Below, piece by piece: positions 15,781 to 24,315 of a stretch of DNA of 64,000 nucleotides. Source of the stretch: Plebeiibacterium sediminum (GTDB lineage Bacteria; Bacteroidota; Bacteroidia; Bacteroidales; Marinilabiliaceae); contig NZ_JAPDPJ010000022.1 of assembly GCF_026013605.1 (NCBI RefSeq), positions 1-64,000 of the forward strand, given 5' to 3'. Below the pieces are notes generated by a model. It ran no database searches. It had not been told where the DNA came from and saw only the letters and a program-made list of their open reading frames with translations. The position numbers were made by a program, and so were the translations under genes. The stretch's first letter is position 1. Each line of letters begins with the position of its first letter.

Positions 15781-18162
15781 ATGAAAGTTCTATTTCAAGC
15801 AATTTTAATATCCTTTTTTGGGATGTTTTCTATTAATGCCCAGATACAAAATCAAGGATTGGTTAATGAACCCATTGATATAAGCCCCGATTTCTACAGT
15901 TTTAAAAATACCTATTATTTCGCTGATAGTCTTTCTTCATTTAACCCGGAAAAAGCAGAAGGAACCATTATTTATAAACGTTACGAGTATAAAACCAGAT
16001 ATGCATTTAATAATATGTTGGGTGTATTACGACCGGTTATAGCCAATGAATTTCCAACAGGAGAATATGCTGCGGCACCAGATCTTACATTTTCATTGCA
16101 CTTTATATCTGAAAAAACAGTTCGTTTAAAATTTAACAGCGGTCCTGATAAAACTTCAGATGAACCATCATTAATGCTGGTTAATGGAACTGCTCCGGAA
16201 GGAAAAGCTTGGGATTACTCTTTTGATCAGGGAAAACATATTTATCAGAGTAAATACGGAAAAGTTGTGATAACGTCCTATCCTTGGCATGTTGCCTTTT
16301 ATGATGCCAAAGGAAAGTTGTTGACCTCGACAAACCACAATGTTGATAATGCAGAGACTACCTATACCCCCATAGTGCCTTTTTCCTATGTTCGAAGAGC
16401 TTCTGATTATTCCCGAAGTTTTAATGCAGCATTTACCTTGTCTCCTAACGAAATGATTTTTGGATGTGGAGAATCGTATACACAATTAAATAAAAGAGGA
16501 CAGAAGGTTGTATTGTGTACCGATGATGCCAATGGTATTCAAAATGAAACCATGTATAAACCCATTCCTTTTTTTATGAGTAACAGAGGTTATGGAATGT
16601 TTATGCATACTTCAACACCCATTACCTGTGATTTTGGTAAGTATTTCAGTGGAGTGAATAGTTTGATGGTTGGAGATGAAACGCTGGATTTATTTGTGTT
16701 TTTAGGAGAACCTAAAGACATTTTGGATGAGTATACAAATTTAACAGGTAAAGCAGCCATGCCTCCTCTTTGGTCGTTTGGATTTTGGATGAGTCGTATT
16801 ACTTATTTTAGTGAAGATGATGGCAGAACTGTGGCAAAGGAATTGAGAAAAAATGAAATTCCCTGTGATGTAATTCATTTTGATACAGGTTGGTTTGAAA
16901 CTGATTGGCGTTGCGATTATCAGTTTTCAGAATCGCGTTTTGACGACGCTGGTAAAATGATTAAGGATTTAAAAAAGCAGGGATTCGAGACCTGTTTGTG
17001 GCAGCTACCATACTTTGTTCCTCAAAATACGCTGTTTCAGGAAATTATAGATAAGGGATTGTATGTAAAAAACGCCAAAGGAAATTTACCATACGAAGAT
17101 GCTGTTCTTGATTTTTCCAATCCAGAAACAGTAGATTGGTATCAAAGTAAAATAGCCGGTTTATTGGAATTGGGAGTTGGTGCAATCAAAGTTGATTTTG
17201 GCGAAGCTGCCCCATATAATGGTATTTATGCATCTGGTAAAACCGGTTTTTATGAGCATAATTTATTTCCGTTACGATATAATAAAGCAGTGGCAGATAT
17301 CACTAAAAAAGAGAAGGGTGAGCAAATTATGTGGGCTCGAAGTACCTGGGCCGGGAGTCAGCGTTATCCTGTTCATTGGGGAGGCGATCCTGCCAATACC
17401 AATACAGCTATGGCCGCAGTACTTAGAGGAGGCTTGTCTATAGGATTAAGTGGATTTTCGTTCTGGAGTCATGATATTGGTGGTTTTGTGCTAAAGGCTC
17501 CTGAAGATTTGTACCGAAGATGGACACCATTCGGAATGTTAACGTCTCATACTCGCAGTCATGGTGCACCACCAACAGAACCTTGGGAATATAGCAAGTC
17601 GTTTTTAAATGATTTCAGAAAGGCTGATAATATGCGCTATGAATTGATGCCTTATATCTACGCACAGGCAAAAAAATGTACAGAGACTGGTTTACCCATG
17701 ATGCGTGCACTTTTTGTTGAGTTTCCAAATGATCCGGGTTCGTGGTTGGTTGATGATGAGTATTTATTTGGTGAGGATATTTTAGTTGCTCCATTGTTTG
17801 AAGAGGTTTCAGAACGTAATGTTTACTTGCCTGAAGGTAATTGGATAGATTATCAAACTGGGAAGCAATATAAAGGCGGATGGCACAATATTGAGGCAGG
17901 AGATATTCCTATTATAATGTTAGTTAAAGAGGGATCTGTTATACCTCATATTAAATTGGTTCAGTCAACTAAAGATATGGATTGGAGTGCGTTGATACTA
18001 AAAGTCTATGGCGAAGGGATCAATGAGGCTTCCGGTTTAATTTGTTTACCCACAGATAACATACTTCACCAAATTTCTGCAAAGAAGATAAGTAATCAGT
18101 GGCAGATTAACCAGGATGGTTTGAATACAGAATTGGTTGTAAAAGAATTTGGCGTAAAATGA
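15781..18162 (+). CDS. GH31 alpha-glycosidase, probable alpha-xylosidase, exported
   Basis: The ATG at 15781 gives 793 residues with a clear signal peptide (KVLFQAILISFFGMFSINAQ). The in-frame extension 37 codons upstream would bury that signal, so the shorter form is chosen. GH31 marks are FGFWMSRITYF, the catalytic nucleophile Asp472 in AIKVDFGEAAPYNG, and probable acid/base Asp536 in HWGGDPANTNTAM. The KxDFGE form and the substrate-loop region recall YicI/XylS-type alpha-xylosidases, which remove alpha-1,6-xylose from xyloglucan oligosaccharides. Alpha-glucosidase activity is the alternative. The stop overlaps the GH3 start by 4 bp, so the two are coupled. Confidence 0.85.
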   Translation: MKVLFQAILISFFGMFSINAQIQNQGLVNEPIDISPDFYSFKNTYYFADSLSSFNPEKAEGTIIYKRYEYKTRYAFNNMLGVLRPVIANEFPTGEYAAAPDLTFSLHFISEKTVRLKFNSGPDKTSDEPSLMLVNGTAPEGKAWDYSFDQGKHIYQSKYGKVVITSYPWHVAFYDAKGKLLTSTNHNVDNAETTYTPIVPFSYVRRASDYSRSFNAAFTLSPNEMIFGCGESYTQLNKRGQKVVLCTDDANGIQNETMYKPIPFFMSNRGYGMFMHTSTPITCDFGKYFSGVNSLMVGDETLDLFVFLGEPKDILDEYTNLTGKAAMPPLWSFGFWMSRITYFSEDDGRTVAKELRKNEIPCDVIHFDTGWFETDWRCDYQFSESRFDDAGKMIKDLKKQGFETCLWQLPYFVPQNTLFQEIIDKGLYVKNAKGNLPYEDAVLDFSNPETVDWYQSKIAGLLELGVGAIKVDFGEAAPYNGIYASGKTGFYEHNLFPLRYNKAVADITKKEKGEQIMWARSTWAGSQRYPVHWGGDPANTNTAMAAVLRGGLSIGLSGFSFWSHDIGGFVLKAPEDLYRRWTPFGMLTSHTRSHGAPPTEPWEYSKSFLNDFRKADNMRYELMPYIYAQAKKCTETGLPMMRALFVEFPNDPGSWLVDDEYLFGEDILVAPLFEEVSERNVYLPEGNWIDYQTGKQYKGGWHNIEAGDIPIIMLVKEGSVIPHIKLVQSTKDMDWSALILKVYGEGINEASGLICLPTDNILHQISAKKISNQWQINQDGLNTELVVKEFGVK

Positions 18163-20294
18163 GAAAACTGGTTTTAAGTGTAGCTTTCTTGTTTTGTATT
18201 CATCTGTGTTATTCGCAATCATATCCTTTTCAGAATACAAAGCTTAGCGTTGAGGAACGTATAGACAATCTATTGTCATTAATGACTTTAGATGAGAAGG
18301 TGAATTGCCTGGGAACAAATCCTTCTGTACCTCGCTTGGGAGTTGTGGCTACCGGACATGTGGAAGGTTTACATGGATTAGCCATGGGAGAACCTGGTAA
18401 TTGGGGGCATGATCATCCCGTTCCAACAACAACGTTTCCACAATCGTATGGCTTGGGTCAAACCTGGGACACTACCAGTTTGAAAATGTTGGGTCGGATT
18501 GAGGGTTATGAAGTTCGATATATGGCTCAGTCACCAAAATACCAACGAGGAGGACTGGTAGTAAGAGCTCCTAATGCCGATCTTAGTCACGATCCCCGTT
18601 GGGGAAGAACGGAAGAGTGTTACGGTGAAGATCCTTATTTAAACGGACAGTTGGTTGTGGCATTTATAAAGGGACTTCAGGGTAGTCATCCTGATTATTG
18701 GCAGGCAGCCTCATTGATGAAACACTTTTTAGCCAATAGTAATGAAGATACCCGTACATCTTCTTCCTCGGATTTTGATGAGCGCTTATTGCACGAATAT
18801 TATGCCTATCCATTTCAGATGGGTGTTGAAAAAGGTGGTTCAAGAGCTTATATGGCAGCTTATAGTAAAGTAAATCAAGTACCTATGATGGTGAGTCCTT
18901 TGTTAAAGGAATTAACTGTTGACCAATGGGGGCAGGATGGAATAATTTGTACGGATGGAGGTGCTTTAAAACTTCTGATTTCGGATCATAAATATTATGA
19001 CTCAATAGAAATGGGAGCCGGGATGGCCGTTAAAAGAGGTATCAATCAATTTCTGGATGAATATAAAGAAGCTATTCATAAGGCATTACAAAAAGGGATT
19101 ATCAATGAATCGGATATTGATGCAGTTTTACGAGGTTCATTTAGAGTTATGATCAAATTAGGCTTGTTGGATTATAGCGATAAGAATCCTTACTCAAAAA
19201 TTGGATTAAACGATGAGTCTGAGCCCTGGTTAAATGATCAAAATAAGAAAATTGTTAAGAAGGTTACTTGCAAATCTATTGTTCTATTAAAGAATGAAAA
19301 CAATACCTTACCAGTAAACACAAAAGAGATTTCTAAAGTATTGGTTGTTGGTCAATTGGCTGATCAGGTTTTATTGGATTGGTATTCAGGAACACCACCA
19401 TATTTTATAACACCTTTGCAGGGATTAAAACGTAAACTGAGCAATAAAGCTGAAATCATTTACGTTCCTGACTCCTTAATTGAAAAAGCAAAAGAAGAGG
19501 CCAAAGATGCAGATTTAATATTGGCTTTTGGAGGAAATCACCCGACAGGGAATGCTGGTTGGGCACAGGTCACTCGAGCAAGTTATGGTAAGGAGTCTGT
19601 CGATCGGAAATCAATTGTATTGGAAGATGAAGCATGGATCAGGCAGCTTTTTGAGGTCAATCAGAATATTGCATTGGTTTTGGTAAGTAGTTTTCCTTAT
19701 GCTATTAATTGGTCGCAGCAAAATTTGCCTGCAATAGTTCACACTACACATAATAGTCAGGAATTGGGAAATGCGCTAGCTGAAGTGTTGGTTGGTGATT
19801 ATAATCCTGCCGGACGACTGGTACAGAACTGGCCAATGAGTGATGCTCATATTGCACCCTTGTTAGATTATAACATTCGTAACGGACATACTTATTTGTA
19901 TGCTAAATATCCTCCATTATATCCCTTTGGTTTTGGATTAAGTTATACGCAGTTTGAATATCAAAATCTGGAAGTTGGAATAATTGATGAACAAATAAAT
20001 ATAGCTCTGGAAGTAAAGAATATTGGAGAAATGGATGGAGATGAGGTGGTTCAGGTCTATGTTTCTTATCCTGATTCAAAAGTGGAGCGACCAGAGAAAG
20101 CCTTAAAAGGATTTGTAAGAACATTTATTGAAATGGGAGCACAAAAGAAAATTGAATTACATATAAAATTAGATGATTTACGCTATTGGGATGAGAACCA
20201 GAAACAGATGGTTCTTGAAAAAGGAGAGGTGAAATTATTAGTTGGAGCTTCGTCAAAGGATATCCGGATAACGAAAACAATAGTGATTGAATAA
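18159..20294 (+). CDS. GH3 beta-glycosidase, exported
   Basis: A 711-residue protein with a signal peptide (residues about 1-20). It has the three-domain GH3 layout: an N-terminal barrel with NADLSHDPRWGRTEECYGEDP and MKHFLAN, the nucleophile Asp266 in GIICTDGGA, a five-stranded alpha/beta domain with SIVLLKNENNTLPV, and a C-terminal fibronectin-III-like domain with YPFGFGLSYTQFEY. Family members are beta-glucosidases or beta-xylosidases. With GH31 upstream and GH94 downstream, a periplasmic beta-glucosidase is the best guess. Coupled to GH31 by a 4-bp ATGA overlap and 10 bp from GH42. Confidence 0.88.
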   Translation: MRKLVLSVAFLFCIHLCYSQSYPFQNTKLSVEERIDNLLSLMTLDEKVNCLGTNPSVPRLGVVATGHVEGLHGLAMGEPGNWGHDHPVPTTTFPQSYGLGQTWDTTSLKMLGRIEGYEVRYMAQSPKYQRGGLVVRAPNADLSHDPRWGRTEECYGEDPYLNGQLVVAFIKGLQGSHPDYWQAASLMKHFLANSNEDTRTSSSSDFDERLLHEYYAYPFQMGVEKGGSRAYMAAYSKVNQVPMMVSPLLKELTVDQWGQDGIICTDGGALKLLISDHKYYDSIEMGAGMAVKRGINQFLDEYKEAIHKALQKGIINESDIDAVLRGSFRVMIKLGLLDYSDKNPYSKIGLNDESEPWLNDQNKKIVKKVTCKSIVLLKNENNTLPVNTKEISKVLVVGQLADQVLLDWYSGTPPYFITPLQGLKRKLSNKAEIIYVPDSLIEKAKEEAKDADLILAFGGNHPTGNAGWAQVTRASYGKESVDRKSIVLEDEAWIRQLFEVNQNIALVLVSSFPYAINWSQQNLPAIVHTTHNSQELGNALAEVLVGDYNPAGRLVQNWPMSDAHIAPLLDYNIRNGHTYLYAKYPPLYPFGFGLSYTQFEYQNLEVGIIDEQINIALEVKNIGEMDGDEVVQVYVSYPDSKVERPEKALKGFVRTFIEMGAQKKIELHIKLDDLRYWDENQKQMVLEKGEVKLLVGASSKDIRITKTIVIE

Positions 20295-20304
20295 AGAGGA
20301 TCAT

Positions 20305-22386
20305 ATGCTAAGAACAAAGATTTTATTGATATTGATTGCAGTTGGCTTATGGAGTAATATTTCAGCTCAGGATTTTTTTCCTAAAGAGGAATTAATGACT
20401 GTGGGTGTGTATTATTATCCGGAGCACTGGTCGCCGGATAAATGGGAAAGAGATATTAAAAATATATCAGAACTGGGATTTGAATTTATCCATATGGCAG
20501 AATTTGCCTGGGCGCAGCTAGAACCTTCTGAAGGCAATTATGATTTTACATGGCTCGACGAGGTGATTCGTTTGGCAGATAACTACCATCTAAAAGTAAT
20601 ATTGGGAACACCGACCCCATGTCCTCCCGTATGGTTAGGGATTAAGTATCCCGAGATTTATATAAGGGATGGTAGTTATCAATCCAAAGAACATGGAACC
20701 AGAGCAAATATGTCCTTGGCTAATCCTGTAGTATTAGAGTATACAAGCAAAATTGTTTCAGCAATGGCTGAGCATTATTCAAACCATAAAGCCATAATGG
20801 GTTGGCAGATCGATAATGAACCTGAGGCCAAAGAAGATTATAGTACTGCTGCTCAAAATGCATTTAAAGTTTGGCTAAAAGATAAGTATAAAACCATAGA
20901 GGAACTCAATAAGGCTTGGGGAACTGCATTTTGGAGTCAGTTGTACTCCTCATTTGATGAGGTAAGCATTCACAATGCTCAAAATGTAGGTTGGTGGGGT
21001 GCAAACCCAATTGCCTTATTGGATTTTAAAAGATTTACAGCAGATACGCAGGCGTCATTTTTAGATTTTCAGGCAGAGATTCTTCGAAAGCATATTGATT
21101 CATCCCAATTTATTACCACCAACTATGTAGCAAAGGGCAGCCAGACAGATCCTCGCAGAAGCACCAAGATGGATTTTGCCTCGTTTACTGCGTATCCGAA
21201 CTACGGAAGCAACAATTTGGGAGACTTAGGTTTTAGAATGGGTGATTACGCTGTTTTGATGTATGCCAACGACTATTATAAATCCGTAAATGGCGTTACC
21301 GGAGTCATGGAACTACAGCCTGGGCAGGTCAACTGGGCCAATCATAATTCGTTATTACAGCCGGGAACTGTTCGTATGTGGTTATGGCATTGTTTTGCTG
21401 GAGGCTGTTCTTATGCATGTACCTATCGTTATCGTCAGGTGTTGTATGGAGCTGAACAATATCATCATGGAATAGTCGCAACAGATGGAGTAAGCTTGTC
21501 GCAAGGAGGTACTGAGTATGTTCAGTTCATCAACGAAATTAAAGTATTACAGCAAAAAATAAATACAAAAAATAGCATACCAAAAGTATTACCGCAAAAG
21601 AAAACGGCAATTATGTGGTCGTTTGATAATTTGTGGAATCAGGAACGACAAAAGCAAACCAACCAATGGAATACCTGGCAACACATGCAGCAATATGAGT
21701 GTATTCTACACTCGCTGGGTATTCCGGTTGTGTTTGTCTCTGAAGATGATGATTTCTCGCAATATGATTGTATTGTAGTTCCTGCTTATGAAATGGTGGA
21801 TGAAGTTTTAGTTGAAAAGTGGAAAAACTACGTGGCAAACGGCGGACAGTTAGTTATTTCTCCCAGAACCGGAGCTAAAGATAAAAATGCTCATTTATGG
21901 GAAAGTAATTTGTCTGGCATAATGAATGATCTGATAGGAGGTGAAATTACAGCCTTTGATATGTTACCTTCAGGTAAAACCGGTACGATTACCATGAATA
22001 ATGAAGCTTATAATTGGAGTTGCTGGGGAGATTTGATTGAACCAGATCCCAAAACTAAGATACTTGCAAACTATAACGATCAGTTTTATGCAGGTACTGC
22101 TTGTTGCTTACAAAATACGATAGGAAAGGGGAAGGTATGGTATTTAGGGACTGTAAGTACTGATGGTAAACTGGAAAAGGATATTCTTAAAATGGTTTAC
22201 GATGAAAAGGGAATCATAACACAGGATTATCCGGAAGGCGTTTTTGTTGAATATCGTGATGGATTTTGGGTGGCAGTTAATTATTCATCACAAAGTTATG
22301 AGCTGGATTTTAATGGAGATTATATCATTGGAGATCAAATTTTAGAACCTGCTGATGTTGCAGTGTGGCATGGTGATGAATATTAA
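20305..22386 (+). CDS. GH42 beta-galactosidase, exported
   Basis: The start at 20305 gives 693 residues with a signal peptide ending ISAQ; an ATG 18 bp upstream would overlap the GH3 gene and only add six polar residues. GH42 features are YYYPEHW, FAWAQLEPSEG, acid/base Glu172 in WQIDNEPE, nucleophile Glu336 in GVMELQPGQVNW, then a trimerisation-type domain with a VVPAYEMV segment. GH42 enzymes remove terminal beta-galactose. Many are cytosolic, while this one is predicted to be periplasmic. With GH31 and GH3 it would strip galactose, xylose and glucose in turn from a galactoxyloglucan oligosaccharide (inference). Confidence 0.88.
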   Translation: MLRTKILLILIAVGLWSNISAQDFFPKEELMTVGVYYYPEHWSPDKWERDIKNISELGFEFIHMAEFAWAQLEPSEGNYDFTWLDEVIRLADNYHLKVILGTPTPCPPVWLGIKYPEIYIRDGSYQSKEHGTRANMSLANPVVLEYTSKIVSAMAEHYSNHKAIMGWQIDNEPEAKEDYSTAAQNAFKVWLKDKYKTIEELNKAWGTAFWSQLYSSFDEVSIHNAQNVGWWGANPIALLDFKRFTADTQASFLDFQAEILRKHIDSSQFITTNYVAKGSQTDPRRSTKMDFASFTAYPNYGSNNLGDLGFRMGDYAVLMYANDYYKSVNGVTGVMELQPGQVNWANHNSLLQPGTVRMWLWHCFAGGCSYACTYRYRQVLYGAEQYHHGIVATDGVSLSQGGTEYVQFINEIKVLQQKINTKNSIPKVLPQKKTAIMWSFDNLWNQERQKQTNQWNTWQHMQQYECILHSLGIPVVFVSEDDDFSQYDCIVVPAYEMVDEVLVEKWKNYVANGGQLVISPRTGAKDKNAHLWESNLSGIMNDLIGGEITAFDMLPSGKTGTITMNNEAYNWSCWGDLIEPDPKTKILANYNDQFYAGTACCLQNTIGKGKVWYLGTVSTDGKLEKDILKMVYDEKGIITQDYPEGVFVEYRDGFWVAVNYSSQSYELDFNGDYIIGDQILEPADVAVWHGDEY

Positions 22387-22410
22387 ATTTGATATTAAAG
22401 CAAAATGATG

Positions 22411-22489
22411 AATAGCTATCGCTCTTGTCCACCCTTAAATAGTTTGCTATCGCTCGTGTCCCCACGCATGAGGATACGCGTAATAGCAA
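22411..22489. repeat. REP-like hairpin with an imperfect duplicate
   Basis: In the 141-bp gap between GH42 and the symporter. The core at 22444-22489 folds as TTGCTAT / ATAGCAA (22444-22450 with 22483-22489), with a second inner stem CGTGTCC / GGATACG containing one G-T pair. The left half is duplicated imperfectly just upstream (CTATCGCTCTTGTCC against CTATCGCTCGTGTCC). Its composition is more GC-rich than its surroundings, like a dispersed palindromic element. Confidence 0.5.
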
Positions 22490-22527
22490 GCTTCTAGTAT
22501 TAAACCAAGTTTAAAAAAAAGAATACA

Positions 22528-24138
22528 ATGCATTCAAATAAAATATCCGTTTTCGAAAAAATTGGCTATGCCCTTGGCGATGGAGCTGCAAATATTGCCT
22601 GGCGTGGAGTAGCAACCTTTTTATTTGTATTTTATACTGATGTTTTTGGTATTGACCCGGCAGCAGTTGGAATCCTAATGCTGGTAGCACGTTCAAGCGA
22701 TGGAATTAGTGATATCGCAATGGGAATTGTGGGGGACCGAACCAATTCAAGATATGGTAAGTTTCGTCCCTGGATTTTATGGACCGCAGTTCCTTTGGCT
22801 GCAATTTTATCATTGTTGTTTACTGCACCAAACTTAACGGCCTCAGGAAAAATCATTTATGCCTATACTACTTACATCATCTTTACATTGGTTTATACGG
22901 CAAATAATATTCCTTATGGAGCCTTAATGGCAGTAATGACTGGCGATGATAAAGAACGTACTACGATTGGTTCGTATCGGATGGTTGGTGCTTTTGCCGG
23001 AGGTATGATTGTTCAGGGTTTATTGTTGTTTTTGGTGGCGTATTTTGGAAATGTAAATCCTCATTTTGAAGTAAGTCAGATTAAAGAAGATCAATATAAG
23101 GTAATAGTTACAGCTCCTGAAGATGTGCCTAATGCTAATATAACTACCGGGCATGGAATTGCCACATTTGTTTGGGAGTGTGATGAAGCTGATGAACCAA
23201 CAAAAAGCAAGAGTTTCACTTTGAAAGAAAAGGTGCAATACACCTTTCTTGTGCAAGGAGAGGAAGATTTAACAGCGGAGAGTTTTTCGCTGATTAATCA
23301 AAAGCAAGGCTATAGTTATTCTATTTATATTTTATCCGTGTTCCTGGCGTTGTTTATGTTTGTTACCTTCTTTTCAACCAAAGAGCGAATTAAACCTGCT
23401 GCATCTCAGGAAACCAATTTAATGCGGGATTTTAAGGATTTAATAACCAATAAACCATGGATTGTACTTCTTGTAATAGGATTGCTGTTTAATATTTACA
23501 ATTCTATTAAACAGGGAATTGTAGTGATCTATTTTTCACACTATTTACACAATCAATTGCTAGCAGGTTCTTTTATGGTTGGGTTAACATTGGCATCAAT
23601 TGCAGGTGCTATGGTAACTGCACCTCTAGCCAGAATACTAGGCAAACGCAATTTATTTATTTATGCCTTATTGTTTTCTGGAGCTGTAAATGCCATGTTA
23701 GTATTTTGTGGCTCAGGTGATGTCACTTCCATCTTTGCTTTGGGAATTATTTCGGAGTTTGGCGCAGCTATTTTCCCAACTTTATTCTTTGCCATGCTGG
23801 GTGATGCTGCCGATTATTCAGAATGGAAAAATGGTCGTCGGGCAACCGGGTTAATCTATTCAGCAGGTTCATTTGCCACTAAGTTTGGTGGTGGTATAGC
23901 CGGTGCCATCATTGGTTTTATATTATCTGCATTTCATTATAACGGACAAGATACTACAGCAATACAGGGTGCAATTCCGGGTATAGTAATGCTTATGAGT
24001 TGGGTTCCATCTATTATTACAGTTATTGCAGCTGGAGTAATGATGTTGTATCCTTTAAATCAAACAAAAATGGATATGATTACAAAAGTGTTACAAGATA
24101 GGAGGATAAAGGATAAAAGTAGTAAGGTTAATGGTTAA
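22528..24138 (+). CDS. GPH-family sugar:cation symporter (MFS)
   Basis: A 536-residue inner-membrane transporter of the glycoside-pentoside-hexuronide family. It begins KIGYALGDGAANIAWRGV with YTDVFGIDPAAVG, and has the loop signature GDRTNSRYGKFRPWIL after helix 2 and GDAADYSEWKNGRRATGL in the second half. An extra, mostly polar segment of about 85 residues (about 173-260) lies between two helices of the first half, whereas typical GPH proteins are about 450-480 residues. Its place between exported glycosidases and a cytosolic cellobiose phosphorylase makes cellobiose or a related beta-glucan disaccharide the likely cargo. Confidence 0.85.
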   Translation: MHSNKISVFEKIGYALGDGAANIAWRGVATFLFVFYTDVFGIDPAAVGILMLVARSSDGISDIAMGIVGDRTNSRYGKFRPWILWTAVPLAAILSLLFTAPNLTASGKIIYAYTTYIIFTLVYTANNIPYGALMAVMTGDDKERTTIGSYRMVGAFAGGMIVQGLLLFLVAYFGNVNPHFEVSQIKEDQYKVIVTAPEDVPNANITTGHGIATFVWECDEADEPTKSKSFTLKEKVQYTFLVQGEEDLTAESFSLINQKQGYSYSIYILSVFLALFMFVTFFSTKERIKPAASQETNLMRDFKDLITNKPWIVLLVIGLLFNIYNSIKQGIVVIYFSHYLHNQLLAGSFMVGLTLASIAGAMVTAPLARILGKRNLFIYALLFSGAVNAMLVFCGSGDVTSIFALGIISEFGAAIFPTLFFAMLGDAADYSEWKNGRRATGLIYSAGSFATKFGGGIAGAIIGFILSAFHYNGQDTTAIQGAIPGIVMLMSWVPSIITVIAAGVMMLYPLNQTKMDMITKVLQDRRIKDKSSKVNG

Positions 24139-24227
24139 AGGGTAGAAGAGAAGAGCTTAGAGCGAAGAGCAGGGATGATATTTTCCCCCTTAAGGATCGA
24201 ATATAAACATTAAGTGCTGTAAATATA

Positions 24228-24281
24228 GGGCTGAAGGCCCGTAATACAATAGCCCAGTGCATAGCGCAGCGAAACGCTGGG
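24228..24281. repeat. REP-like double-hairpin element
   Basis: Two adjacent GC-rich hairpins in an AT-rich gap: GGGCTGAAGGCCC (24228-24240), then CCCAG ... CTGGG (24253-24257 with 24277-24281) enclosing AGCGCAGCGAAACG. Sequences of this kind are dispersed in many Bacteroidota genomes, and some resemble substrates of REP-associated tyrosine transposases. No transposase is present here. Confidence 0.5.
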
Positions 24282-24315
24282 AACTAAGACAATAATTCAA
24301 CAAAATACAAAACAA

